From Agromyces laixinhei (lineage in GTDB: Bacteria > Actinomycetota > Actinomycetes > Actinomycetales > Microbacteriaceae): DNA of 64,000 nucleotides. Position 1 is the first letter of the stretch, and each line of letters starts with the position of its first letter. A model generated the notes under the pieces. The model searched no databases. It was given only the letters and a program-made list of their open reading frames with translations, and was not told where the DNA came from. Both the position numbers and the translations under genes were made by a program. The stretch spans positions 3,224,001-3,288,000 of the forward strand of contig NZ_CP040872.1 of the NCBI RefSeq assembly GCF_006337065.1, written 5' to 3'. This document shows, piece after piece, positions 7,892 through 18,200 of the stretch.

Positions 7892-10800
7892 TCAGTCGCA
7901 GGTGACGGCCGGGTACTCGACCGTGAGCGTGCGAGTCACGGGCGCCCCGTCGACCGTGGCACCGGCCGCGACCGAGACCGATCCCGCATCGATCGACGCG
8001 AGCCTCGTCATGAATGCCTGCGACGAACTCTTCCCCGCAGCGAGCGCCGTGACGTTCCGACTCCCGAACTGGCCGTCTACGGCGAAGTCCACCGTCACGT
8101 CGTCGACATTCGAGACGGTCGTCGTGACCACCGCCCTGCCCGCCACGCATCGAACGGCCGCGACCGCCGACACGTCGAGCGTTGCGACGTCGGCGCGCAC
8201 GATCTCGATGCGATACGTCACTGTGGTCGTGTGATCCTGCGCGGCCGATCGCAGCGTCAGCACCGTCGGCTCGTCGCCTTCGGCGAGGGCGATCGTTCTG
8301 GGCAGCGTGTCGTCGATCAGCACATCATCCGCGTAGACGAGACCGCTCGGCACTGCCGGATCGGCATCGAACGTCGCCGCCGTCGCGTCGGCGGGCACCG
8401 TGGCGATGTACGCATACGTGTCGTCGGTCAGTTGCGGCGACAGCTGTCCGTCTGTGAACGACAACTTCGTCAGATCGGCGTCCGTCCCATACGTCGTCTT
8501 CGTCGTCGTGTAGACCCCGTAGACGCCTCCGACGTAGCTCGTGCCATTGCCCTGGAATCGCACGGTGACGACCGGGATCCTCTCACCGTCGTCGTCCAGA
8601 ACGTACTCGCCGTTCTGGTCGCGCTTGTAGCTGTCGGCCGCGGGAATGCCTGCCAGGACCGACGCCGGGATCCGGTCGTACTGCACGTACCAGCTCGAAG
8701 CGCCTGCCGCGCCGGTGATGCGCTCGTGCTTCAGCAGCACATCGTTCACGAAGACGTCGAACGTCCGGCCGTTGTCGCCGCCGAAGTAGCGCGCGCCGAG
8801 GAAGTTCTCGGTCGCTGCCGGATCGACGATCATCTCGTACTGGAAGTACGCATCCGCAGCCCTCTGCCCGTCGCGGTATCCCTCCCCCAGGTGCACACCG
8901 ACCGACGACTTGTTGTATGCGTAGTTCTTGTCGGCCTCGCTGTTGTTGTTGTCGAACGACGTGAGCGAATCGATCGTGGTCTCGGCGATGCGCAGTTGCT
9001 CTTTGCCCTTCAGGATCAGCTGCTGCGCCTCTTCCGAGTCCGGTTCAGTCAGGTTCATGTAGATGGCATAGCGGGCACCGTAGAGGCTGTAGTACGGCTC
9101 GAACGTCAGTGCGGCGGATGCAGGGTCAGCGCCTTGGAGCTTGAACCGCATCGTCTCGAGCCCGTTGGCGTTCTCACCGTCCGCCACCCGAACGAGATTG
9201 GCGCCGATGTCGGCCTTCCAGCTCACAGCGTCGTCGACCACGACGCTGTTGCTGACGGACTTGTCGGCGACGCTCATGCGCACGAGCACACCGGCCACGT
9301 ACGTCGCGTCGACATTCGTGCGGTTGAGCTCCGTTGCCAGCAGCACCGGACCGTACTTGAACGCGACCCAGTTCGGGTTCTCGGTGTCGTCGTCGACGAC
9401 GACCTCTGCGGTCAGCACGTACGTGATCTCGTCACCCGCGGCGACCGGCAGGTCGATATAGCCGTCGGACTGGAGGGACGCGACATCCGACGTCTCGCCG
9501 TTCACCGTGAGCGTCGGCGTCTCCGCCACCCAGTTCGGAATGCGCAGCCGCAACGACGTTCCATCAGCGAGTGCCCCGCCGTCGAGTGCCTCGACCGTGA
9601 GGGTCACGGTGTCGTCGGCGGGCACGTCGGCGACCTGCACGAGCCTCAGGTTGTGCTCACTCGACGTCAGCTCCGACGACCGGAACTGGTTGACGTAGAC
9701 CGCCCGGTCCTTCGTGAAGTAGAACGAATCGCCGAGCTTCGTGAAACTCTCAGTGGCGGTGCCGTGGTCGCACCAGAACTCGTCGAAGGGACGCCCGAAC
9801 ACCTTCGCGTAGCCCGCGGTCATCGGCTGGAAGTACGTCATCATGCCGGTCTCCGGGTTCTGTGACGCGAGGATCGTATTGATGTAGGTGGATTCGTAGA
9901 AGTCGGCATACTTCACGTCGGGGTCGACCTGGAACAGCGCCCGCGAGAGCTTCAGCATGTTGTATTCGTTGCAGCCCTCCGACGTCGAGTTCTCGCCGTA
10001 TCCCGAGGTCGTGCCGTTCGTGGCGTGCTCGTACAGCGTGCCCGGTTCGTGGAAGTGCTCGGAGTGGCTGTTGCCGCCGTTGGCATAGGAGTGGTCATCG
10101 ACGACCATCTGCCAGAAGTTCTCGGCGGCATCGCGGTACATCCCGAGTTTCGCCTTCTCTGCCTCGGTGAGCGTCTCGAAGAGGTCGGGGTTCTCGGTGA
10201 AGACCGTGTACCGTTTGAGCGCGCCGATGAGCTTCGGGATCGTCGTGTTGGCGTGCTTGCCGTTCAAGACGTCGTCGCCGGCCGCGAGTTGCTCGAACAG
10301 CGACACCTCGTCGAAGTACTCGGCTGCGCCCTTGTGCACCGGATCCTCGGTGATGCTGTAAAGCTCGTACAGCGCCTCGTTCATGCCGCCGTACTCGGTG
10401 TTGAGGATGCTCGCGGGGTTCGCCTGCCGACCCGCCCAGTCGTGGACCCAGGTGCCGAATCCATCGGCGACCTCGAGCGCCTTCGCCGAGACCTCGGCCG
10501 GAGCCTGCTGATGGGCATCGAGCAGACCGGCGAGTACCTTGTGGAGGTTGTAGAACGGCACGAGCAGGCCGCTACCGCCGCTCGGGAGCAGGCTCACCGA
10601 GAAAGGTGAGACATATCCGGCGTTGGCCGGATCCTTCACCGCGTAGGCGTCTTGCGCACGGTCGAGTCCGTCGACCGCCGTCGTGAGCTTCGCAAGGAGC
10701 GCGGCCTTCGTCGGCTCATCCGTCGTCGTGGCGTACGCCTGCGACAGCGCGGAGATGTAGTGCCCGAAGAAGTGGCCCTGGAATCTCGTTCCGCTCGTGC

Positions 10801-12112
10801 GCTCCCAACCGCCGTACGGCTCGGCGCTCGTCGGCAGACCCGCCTCGGTGGCGAAGGCGTACAGGAACCGTTCGGGGTCGAGACTCAGGAGGTACTCGAT
10901 CATCTTCTGGTTGCTGTTGACCAGGTACGGGTCCGCGAGGAGGACCTCGCTCAACTCCGTCTCCTCGAGGGAGATCGACGTCGACGCTCCGCTCCGCGGC
11001 ACGGTGATCTCGAAGGTCTTCGACACAGGCTCGCTTCCGCCGTACGCGGCCGTCGCGGTGAGCGTGACCGCGGCCGCAGCGGACTCCGGGCGCGTCACGG
11101 CCGCCTGCCCGTCGTCGACGGAGATGATGTCGGGGTGCGACGACGACCAGTCGACGTGCGTGCCGTTCGCGGTCTCGGTCGGCAGTTGGAATGCAGTGGT
11201 TGCGCTCGAAGGGATCGACAGCGCCTCGAGCGCAGCCAGGGCCACGGCCTCGGGGGCGAACGACGGGTCGTTCCGCTTGGTGAGCTCGACCACATCGTCG
11301 ATCGTCGCGACGGCCCTGTAGAGCTCGTAATCGTCGAGCAGTCCTCTGACGTGCGCACCGTCGTACAGCGGGCCGTTGTAGCCGAGGGTCTTGACGGTCG
11401 TGCTCTCGGATTCGATCACTCCCGTTGCCGTGCCCGTCGCCGGGTTCTTCACGGTGGCGACCTGGCGCACACCGTTGCGATAGAAGTCGACCTTCTTCGT
11501 GGCCTTGTCGAAGGTCACCACGACGTGCGTCCACTGCCCGGCCGGGAAGAACCCCGCGCGGGCGGTGTCGACGGCCACCTTGTACGGCTGCCCCGTCGCG
11601 GGCCCGACAGACAGGACGAGCGGAGAGGCATCGCTCTCGGAGGTGAGGTACCAGCCGGCCGAGTTGTAGGCCAGCTTGCTCCACGCGAAGACCTGCTCGC
11701 CGGTCATCGCCCCGTGCGGCTTGTACCAGAACGACACGGTCAGGTCGGCGGGCTGCAGAGCGGCGTCGGTGCCGAGCCGGACGGCGTTCGTCCCGTCGAA
11801 GTCGAAGGCCTCGCCGTCGATGCCGGCTCCGTAGGCTTCGCCGCCCTTCTGCATCGTGACGGATGCCGCGTTCGGCCCCGCATCCGAGAGGTTGCCGTCG
11901 AAGCTCAGGTCCAGCACCTTCGCCTCATCGATCGACAGCGGCGCAGCCACGGCCGCCGCCGGAACACCGATCGCGAGGGCACCGGCGGCGAGCGCCGCCG
12001 CCGTACCGAACGCCACCGCACTGCGGATGCTCTGCATGGGATGCCGATCTCTTCGGATCCTCGCGTCGGCCATGATCGCCATCATGAGTTCGATCAATCG
12101 CTTCTTCGCCAT
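7892..12112 (-). CDS. Secreted multidomain GH127/GH146 (DUF1680) beta-L-arabinofuranosidase-like protein
   Basis: 1406 residues. A Sec signal is centred on residues 30-57 (VPAAAVAAP). A LamG/concanavalin-like domain follows (about 60-270, LDLSFDGNLSDAG, WTHVVVTFDK), then an atrophied Ig domain (about 285-375, VDWSSSHPDIISVDDG). The DUF1680 catalytic region (about 385-900) has HFFGHYISALSQAY, GGNSHSEHFHEP, EGCNEYNMLKLSRALF and YINTILASQNPETGMMTYFQP. Further beta domains and the shared RCVAG...TCD C-terminal module complete it. EGC (Glu711, Cys713) and Cys781 correspond to metal ligands and the cysteine nucleophile of characterised GH127 enzymes, but the usual second Cys after Cys781 is Asp782. 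The motifs fit GH146 best. The start is uncertain: ATG 12112 has a close GGAG, and Met26 could also start. Confidence 0.85.
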   Translation of the reverse strand: MAKKRLIELMMAIMADARIRRDRHPMQSIRSAVAFGTAAALAAGALAIGVPAAAVAAPLSIDEAKVLDLSFDGNLSDAGPNAASVTMQKGGEAYGAGIDGEAFDFDGTNAVRLGTDAALQPADLTVSFWYKPHGAMTGEQVFAWSKLAYNSAGWYLTSESDASPLVLSVGPATGQPYKVAVDTARAGFFPAGQWTHVVVTFDKATKKVDFYRNGVRQVATVKNPATGTATGVIESESTTVKTLGYNGPLYDGAHVRGLLDDYELYRAVATIDDVVELTKRNDPSFAPEAVALAALEALSIPSSATTAFQLPTETANGTHVDWSSSHPDIISVDDGQAAVTRPESAAAAVTLTATAAYGGSEPVSKTFEITVPRSGASTSISLEETELSEVLLADPYLVNSNQKMIEYLLSLDPERFLYAFATEAGLPTSAEPYGGWERTSGTRFQGHFFGHYISALSQAYATTTDEPTKAALLAKLTTAVDGLDRAQDAYAVKDPANAGYVSPFSVSLLPSGGSGLLVPFYNLHKVLAGLLDAHQQAPAEVSAKALEVADGFGTWVHDWAGRQANPASILNTEYGGMNEALYELYSITEDPVHKGAAEYFDEVSLFEQLAAGDDVLNGKHANTTIPKLIGALKRYTVFTENPDLFETLTEAEKAKLGMYRDAAENFWQMVVDDHSYANGGNSHSEHFHEPGTLYEHATNGTTSGYGENSTSEGCNEYNMLKLSRALFQVDPDVKYADFYESTYINTILASQNPETGMMTYFQPMTAGYAKVFGRPFDEFWCDHGTATESFTKLGDSFYFTKDRAVYVNQFRSSELTSSEHNLRLVQVADVPADDTVTLTVEALDGGALADGTSLRLRIPNWVAETPTLTVNGETSDVASLQSDGYIDLPVAAGDEITYVLTAEVVVDDDTENPNWVAFKYGPVLLATELNRTNVDATYVAGVLVRMSVADKSVSNSVVVDDAVSWKADIGANLVRVADGENANGLETMRFKLQGADPASAALTFEPYYSLYGARYAIYMNLTEPDSEEAQQLILKGKEQLRIAETTIDSLTSFDNNNSEADKNYAYNKSSVGVHLGEGYRDGQRAADAYFQYEMIVDPAATENFLGARYFGGDNGRTFDVFVNDVLLKHERITGAAGASSWYVQYDRIPASVLAGIPAADSYKRDQNGEYVLDDDGERIPVVTVRFQGNGTSYVGGVYGVYTTTKTTYGTDADLTKLSFTDGQLSPQLTDDTYAYIATVPADATAATFDADPAVPSGLVYADDVLIDDTLPRTIALAEGDEPTVLTLRSAAQDHTTTVTYRIEIVRADVATLDVSAVAAVRCVAGRAVVTTTVSNVDDVTVDFAVDGQFGSRNVTALAAGKSSSQAFMTRLASIDAGSVSVAAGATVDGAPVTRTLTVEYPAVTCD

Positions 12113-12159
12113 TGCTCCGTGGGCCCCTTTGCTCAGGTGATCTTCGTCACGTCGACGTC

Positions 12160-12201
12160 GTCATGTGGTTTCACTCATACGTCATGTGGTTTCACTCATA
12201 C
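12160..12201 (+). repeat. Perfect 21-bp tandem duplication in a divergent promoter region
   Basis: The 21-mer starting GTCATGTGGTTTCACTCATA occurs twice head to tail (12160-12180 and 12181-12201) in the 307-bp gap between the GH127/146 and GH43 genes, directly next to the operator at 12210. It could double a regulator or sigma-factor contact for the leftward gene, or be a recent slippage product. Confidence 0.9.
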
Positions 12202-12209
12202 GCCGATTC

Positions 12210-12223
12210 TGTTACCGCTATCA
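12210..12223 (+). promoter_or_regulatory. LacI-type operator for the GH127/146 gene (TGTTACCGCTATCA)
   Basis: Matches the site at 4529 in its first nine bases (TGTTACCGC) and lies about 100 bases upstream of the GH127/146 start in the 12113-12419 divergent region. No gene is seen in that region; it holds the tandem repeat, this site and the 12342 site. Confidence 0.6.
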
Positions 12224-12341
12224 GATTGAGCTCGTCCATTCTTGGAGCAATCCTCGTCAGGAGTCAAGGGTTTCGTCGCAAACCGCCTCCATCGACGACA
12301 TCTCCGGATCCAATCGACCGAAGTGCTTGCCCATTCGAAAT

Positions 12342-12355
12342 AGTGAGCGCTAACA
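12342..12355 (-). promoter_or_regulatory. LacI-type operator for the first GH43 gene (TGTTAGCGCTCACT)
   Basis: Minus-strand TGTTAGCGCTCACT, a close match to the TGTTAGCGC family, about 65 bases upstream of the GTG start at 12420. It probably overlaps the promoter of the rightward GH43 gene. Confidence 0.7.
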
Positions 12356-12419
12356 TGCTGTCGCGTGCACGCCACCGCGGCGTCCTGCCATCCGGCCGCG
12401 CCTCAGCAAAGGAGCTGGA

Positions 12420-15140
12420 GTGGATTCCACTGCTCACCAGATGCCCCATCATCAGATGCCCCGCAGGAACCGTCGCACCCGCGGCCTCCGCGGCGGGTTC
12501 GCCTCTGCCATCGGCGCGGCGCTCGTGCTCACCGCCATCGTTCCGGCACACCCCGTGGCCGCGGCGGAGCCGACCCCGCCGGCCGACGGGCTCGTGGCCG
12601 CGTATGACTTCGGGCAGACGACCGGCATCAGCGTCCCGAACTCCGCGACCGGCGCCGCCCCTGGCCCGGCCACAGTCGTCAACGGCTCCGATGCCCACTG
12701 GACCGGTTCGTCGCTCGAGCTGACCGGCGGGGCGAAGAACGGCGCCGGCAACTGGGTACGCCTGCCTGACGGCATCCTCGGCGGTGCGACCTCTGCGACC
12801 GTCACGATCGAGGCGAAGCTCGACGCCTCGATGAAGAACAACTGGAACTTCCTCTGGAACATCGGCAGCGACTCGACGAGCCAGTACTACTTCGCCTCCG
12901 TGCGCGACAACCCGCGCACCGCGATCACGACCTCGGGCGGCGGCGGCGAGGTCAACGCGCGCTCCGGTACGGCGCTCAGCGCCGACCGCTGGTACAGCCT
13001 CACTTCGGTGATCGACGCAGCGGCCGGGCGCATCACCTTCTATGTCGACGGCGTCGAGGTGGCCTCCACGCCGACGACGCTCACGCCCGCATCCATCACC
13101 GACCAGAGCCTGAACGCGATCGGCCGCGGGCCCTACCCCGACCCGCTCTACACGGGCGAGGTCTCGACCTTCCGCGTCTATGACCGCGCCCTCACCGCCG
13201 CTGAGGTCGACGACGTCTCGGTCGCCGACGCGGCGATCCACACGGAATCCCACGAGCAGGCCGCTGCTGCCATCCTCGACTCCGTCGAGCCGGTGACCAT
13301 CGACGACACCGTGACCAGACTGCCCGACTACGGCGAGAAGGTGACGTGGGCCTCCGACGACCCGGCCCTGGTCATCGGTGACGACGGCCGCACCGTGATG
13401 GCCGAACAACCCGCCCCCGGTGCCGAGCCGATCTCGACGACGCTCACCGCGACCGCATCCGTGCGCGGTGCCAGCGCCTCGCGCGAGGTGGCCGTCACCG
13501 TGCAGCCGCAGGCCGAGGCCGGCGACCCCTACGGATACGCCATGGTGCACTTCATCGAGGACTCCGCCGGCTACGCCGAGAAGATCTATCTCGACGTGTC
13601 GCGCGGAAACAACCCCGAGCAGTGGGACCCGCTGAACGGCGGCGAGCCGATCCTCGCATCGGATCTCGGCACCACCGGCATTCGCGACCCCCACCTGAGC
13701 TACAACCCCGAGACCGAGACCTACTACATCATCGCCACCGACCTGCGGGTCTTCGGCGGCGACCGCGGCGCAGACGGATGCCTCGACTGGTGCCACTGGA
13801 GCTCGCAGGGCAGCACGAAGCTGAACGTCTGGGAGTCGAAAGACCTCGTCAGCTGGAGCGAACTGCGCCAGTTCGACGTCGCGACGTCGGTGGATGGCAC
13901 CGAGCTCGTCGAGCTCGGCATGGCGTGGGCACCGGAGGCGACCTGGGTCGACGACTACCACGAAGACGGTCGCGGCGCGTTCGTTCTGTACTGGTCGTCG
14001 AACGTGTACGACGACGCGCAGCACTCCGGCGCGACGTACTCGCGCATCCTGTGGGGTGCGACGACCGACTTCACGCAGGAGACGTACGAGTACGGCGGGG
14101 TGTTCATCGACGCCGGCGGCAACACGATCGACACCACGATCGTGCAGAACGAGGGTACGACCTATCGCGTCACGAAGGACAACTCGCAGGGCAAGGGCAT
14201 CTACATGGAGTCGTCGCCTGCCGCCCGCTGGTGGGAGCCCGCGGCCGCGTGGACGCAGGTCCAGGCGCGCATCGGTGCCGAGTGGGCGGGCGGCAACGCC
14301 GGCGGCGTCGAGGGCCCGGCGGCGTTCAAGGTACACGAAGAGGACGCGTGGTACCTCTACGTCGACGTGATCCCGTCGACCGGCTACCGCCCCATGCAGA
14401 CCACCGATCTCGACACCGGGTGGTCGCAGCTGGAGAGCAGCGACTTCGCCATGGCGCCGAGCACCAAGCACGGCGGCATCGTCGGACTCACCCGCGACCA
14501 GTACGACACCGTGCGGGCCTCAGATGCGACGGGCGCCGTGGCGGACGACCTCGGTTCCGTCGAGGTGCCGGCCGGTGCCGACGAGTCGGCGGTGCGCGAC
14601 GCGCTGCCCGACTCGGCCGAGGTGACGCTCGCGTACGATCGCGGCACCGCGACCCAGCCGGTGGACTGGGAGCTGTCGGATGTCGCGACCGACGATCCCG
14701 GCACCTACGAGGTGACCGGCACCGTGCGCACCATCGGCGCGAACCTCAACCAGTGGGTCGGCACAGGCGGATCAACGGCCTGGGATGCACCGGGCAAGCA
14801 GCAGTACAGCTCGACAGCGATCACTGTGACTGCCGAGGTGGTCGTCACGCCGGGAGAGCCGTCGCTGCCCGTGTCGGTCACGGCCGACACCCGGTGCGTC
14901 GCCGGCAAGGTCGTGCTGACCGTGCGCACGGAGAACGAGCACGACGCCGCCGTGCGTGCCGTGGTCGACACGGCCTACGGTTCCAAGACCATGACGGCGA
15001 TCCAGCCAGGCAAGAGCACGTCGGCGGCATTCACGACGAGGCAGACCTCTATCGCCGAGGGAACGGTCGATGTGACCGTCACCGCGGGTGACGACAGCAC
15101 CGAGGCATCCGCCACCTCTGCGGCGGCAACCTGCGGCTGA
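12420..15140 (+). CDS. Secreted multidomain GH43 glycosidase (LamG-aBig-GH43-Big_4-C-terminal module)
   Basis: 906 residues from GTG 12420, five bases after a strong AAAGGAG. The signal peptide runs to about residue 49 (HPVAAAEP). A LamG domain (about 55-265) and an atrophied Ig domain (about 280-364) precede a GH43 five-bladed propeller (about 370-705). The catalytic set appears intact: Asp423 in IRDPHLSY (base), Asp571 in NTIDTTIVQ (pKa modulator) and Glu631 in VEGPAAF (acid). A Big_4 Ig domain (DDPGTYEVTGTVRT) and the shared Cys module (DTRCVAGKV ... AATCG) follow. GH43 enzymes act on alpha-L-arabinofuranosyl or beta-xylosyl linkages; the locus favours arabinan. It is convergent with the next gene, with a terminator between them. 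Confidence 0.9.
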   Translation: MDSTAHQMPHHQMPRRNRRTRGLRGGFASAIGAALVLTAIVPAHPVAAAEPTPPADGLVAAYDFGQTTGISVPNSATGAAPGPATVVNGSDAHWTGSSLELTGGAKNGAGNWVRLPDGILGGATSATVTIEAKLDASMKNNWNFLWNIGSDSTSQYYFASVRDNPRTAITTSGGGGEVNARSGTALSADRWYSLTSVIDAAAGRITFYVDGVEVASTPTTLTPASITDQSLNAIGRGPYPDPLYTGEVSTFRVYDRALTAAEVDDVSVADAAIHTESHEQAAAAILDSVEPVTIDDTVTRLPDYGEKVTWASDDPALVIGDDGRTVMAEQPAPGAEPISTTLTATASVRGASASREVAVTVQPQAEAGDPYGYAMVHFIEDSAGYAEKIYLDVSRGNNPEQWDPLNGGEPILASDLGTTGIRDPHLSYNPETETYYIIATDLRVFGGDRGADGCLDWCHWSSQGSTKLNVWESKDLVSWSELRQFDVATSVDGTELVELGMAWAPEATWVDDYHEDGRGAFVLYWSSNVYDDAQHSGATYSRILWGATTDFTQETYEYGGVFIDAGGNTIDTTIVQNEGTTYRVTKDNSQGKGIYMESSPAARWWEPAAAWTQVQARIGAEWAGGNAGGVEGPAAFKVHEEDAWYLYVDVIPSTGYRPMQTTDLDTGWSQLESSDFAMAPSTKHGGIVGLTRDQYDTVRASDATGAVADDLGSVEVPAGADESAVRDALPDSAEVTLAYDRGTATQPVDWELSDVATDDPGTYEVTGTVRTIGANLNQWVGTGGSTAWDAPGKQQYSSTAITVTAEVVVTPGEPSLPVSVTADTRCVAGKVVLTVRTENEHDAAVRAVVDTAYGSKTMTAIQPGKSTSAAFTTRQTSIAEGTVDVTVTAGDDSTEASATSAAATCG

Positions 15141-15154
15141 TCCCGCCCCGCTCG

Positions 15155-15188
15155 AGCGCCCCGCCGGGTGTTTCACCGGTGGGGCGCT
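15155..15188. terminator. Bidirectional terminator hairpin between convergent GH43 genes
   Basis: Arms AGCGCCCCGCCGG and CCGGTGGGGCGCT pair over 13 bases with one G:U position and an 8-base loop, in the 76-bp space between two convergent stop codons. Loop T-content is modest and there is no long U-run. Confidence 0.8.
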
Positions 15189-15216
15189 TCGCATGACGGC
15201 CAGCGGCCGGTTCAGC

Positions 15217-18200
15217 TCACCCGCAGGTGAGGATCGGATACGCGATCTGCTGCTCGGCTGTCACGGACTCGACGGTCGCGTTGACCCCGATCGTCCCGGC
15301 GGGGACCGCGGCGAGGCGGGTGGTGAACGAGGCCGAAGCGCTCTTGCCCGGTGCGAGCGCGGCGAACGTCTTCGCACCGTATGCCCCCATCGCGGTGACG
15401 GTCACCGGCACGTCGTCGGCGTTCGTCACGGTCAGCACCTGCACGACCTTCCCCGCGACGCAGCGGCTCGCCACCGTAGCCGTCACTTCGGGCCCGGCGG
15501 AGCCGGTGACCGTCACCGTCGCCGTCACCGTGCGGTTCGACGGCGCGAGCCACTCGGCATCCGTCATGTCGAGGACAGGGCTGTCGTCCTGGCGGAAGTA
15601 CACCATCCTGGCGCCGGCGTCGCGGGTGCCGTTCTGGGTGAGTTTCGCGTGGAAGATGTTCAGCAGATTTCCGTCGTCGTCGTACGTGTACGAGTTGTGG
15701 CCCGGACCCCAGTTGTCGGTGAACGCTCCCTCGTAGTGCCAGATGGGATAGTCGCGGATCGCCCAGGTCGCCGGGTCGAGCAGATCGGCACCGGACGCCG
15801 CGGTCGCGAGGCCGACGGCATAGGTCCAGTCGATGTTCGAGCCGGAGAAGGTGATCATGATCTTGCCGTTGCGCTTGATCACGAAGGGGCCCTCCACCAC
15901 CTCGGAGGTGTTGGCCGACCAGCCGCGGTCCGGGAACGCGATCGTCGAACGGTCGCCGATCAGCTGCCACGCTCCGGTCTTCGACGGTGCGACCTTCGCG
16001 ATCTTCAGCACGGCCGGACCGTTGCCGCTCGAGGGGACGTTCCGCTCGGACCACACGACGTAGTCGGTGCCGTCGTCCTCGAAGTGCGTCATGTCGAGGG
16101 TGATTCCGGTGCCGTACGACGTCAGCGGCCGGCCCGCCGCGTCGACCACACGCTGCGGAGCCTCCCAGTCGGCGCGCACGATCGGGTTGCCACCCGGCTT
16201 CAGGCGCATCGTGTAGGACTGCACGCCGTTCCAGGCGTTGACGCTGTCGGCGTTCGCGGCGAACAGGATGTACAAGTCGCCGTCGACGAGGTGCAGTTCC
16301 GGTGCCCACAGCTGCGCGTTCGTCGCGGTTCCAGAGAGTCCGAAACCGAGGATCCGGTTGTCCGGGGCACTCGCGATCCCCGCGATCGTGTCAGCTTGTC
16401 TGATGAAGAACTCGTCCTGCCCGTTGTCGTCGGTGGCGATGAACAGCCACGTCTTCTCGCCGCTCGGTAGCGTGTACCGCAGCACATGCGGGTCGGCGCG
16501 GCGCGCGATCAGCGGGAAGATCGTCTCGGTGCGCTGGAGAGTGCCCGTCACGGTGTACTCCCCGGGCGTGGCGGTATCGACCGCCGAGGCGTCCCAGTCC
16601 ACCCGGAAGTCGTGGGTGCCGCCGTCGGAGTAGTCGGCGGTGACCTTCTCGGGAAGCTCGAGCTCGCCACCGGCGGCGAGCGTGATGTCGTCGGGCGCCT
16701 GCAGACCGGTGTTGTGCACGCGGCCGAGCAACTGCTCGGCCGAACCAGCCTCAGCTGCCGTGACCGGAACGATCGTCGCAGTCTCGGCATATGCCACATC
16801 GATGCTGCCCGACCGGCCGCTGGGCTGCTGCCCGGCGCCGAGCACGTTCAGCGTCTGGAACTCCGTCGTGCTTCCGGTCAGTGCCGAGCCGGCCGGGCTG
16901 GTCCACACCACGCGGTAGGCGTCGATCCGGGAATCCCACTCGGCCGACACTGCACTGGTCGCGCCCTGGGCCGGAAGGGGCAGCAGGCCGATCTCGGTCC
17001 AGTTCACCAGGTCCGGTGACGTGAAGACGACTGCACCGGCCGTCTCCGCGGCGCCGGACGCAGTGGTGCGGCGTGCGATCAGACCGAAGCCCTCGTCGCC
17101 CTGCAGACGGAACAGGTACGGGCCGGCGAGGTAGCGCTTGGTGCCGTTGACCTGCTCGGTCATGCCGGTGACCGTGGGGAAGACGACCCCGGCGCCGGAG
17201 TTCAGCGCGGTGTACGAGGTGCCGTCGGAGCTGAGTGCGAGGTGCCCGGCGCGGGTGACCTCGGGGTCATCTCCGCCTCGGGTGTTCTTCGACGTGGTGT
17301 ACGCGGCCAGTCTCGAGGCGCCGGCCTCGGCGATGCGCACCTCGATGTCGGTGGTCGCGGCATCCGTTCCGGCGCCGACGACGGCCCGGAGGGTCGCCGC
17401 CGCGAGCCCGTCGTCCGGGGCAGAGGCGATCGTGCCGCCGGAGACGGAGCCGGCCCCGGACACGTGCGACCAGACGACCGGCAGGCCCTGCGCGGTGGCC
17501 GGGAGGACGTAGCCCTCCTCGAGGACCGACGGCAGCAGCAGGGCTGCGGCGGCCTTGGCTGCCTGCTCGGCGCGACTCGGCGTCGGCACGACCGTGACCG
17601 TGAAGTCCTTCGTCGCGCTCTTGCCGCGCACGCTCGAAGCCGCGGTCAGGGTCACGGCGGTCGAGGTGGCCGGTCGGGTGACCTTGCCATCGGCTTCGAC
17701 GATGCCCGACGGCGACGAGGTCCAGCTCACGCCGCCGTCGGTCGGCAGCACGAGGTCGGTCTCGACCGCATCGAGGTTCTGCGCGTTGAGCGCGGCCAGG
17801 TCGATGCCCGCCACGACCTCGGCCGCCACGGCCGTGGCGTCGCTGTCGGACGCCGCGGCGATGTCCTGCGCCGAGAGAGCCTCGTTGTAGACCCGGAACG
17901 ACGAGACGCCGCCCTGGTAGCGGGAGTCGCCCGCGTAGGCGCTCCTGCCGATGAAGTTCATCGTGTGGGTGGTCAGATCGCTCAGATTCACCGTCGAGTC
18001 GATCTTCTGGGCGACCTGGGCGCCATCGATGTACAGCCGCAGGGTCGAGGTGGTGCCGTCGGCATTCTTCGCGATCGTGGCCGCAACCGACTGCCATCTG
18101 CCGTCGGCGAGCCTGGTCGCCGAGGTGACCGACTGCTCGCCGGACCAGTTGGTCTTCGAGATCGCCACGCGCGGGGCCACGGGCTGGAGGAAGAACTGGC

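Noticed and set aside
8231..9865. 544-codon plus-strand open frame inside the GH127/146 gene
   Set aside because: Arg/Val/Asp-rich with no start signal or motif; the opposite strand encodes a clear glycoside hydrolase.
12160..12201. Possible CRISPR fragment
   Set aside because: Two abutting copies without spacers and no cas genes; a simple tandem duplication.
12264..14471. 735-codon minus-strand frame opposite the first GH43 gene
   Set aside because: Shadow of the GH43 gene, whose GTG start has an ideal ribosome site and whose catalytic residues are in order.
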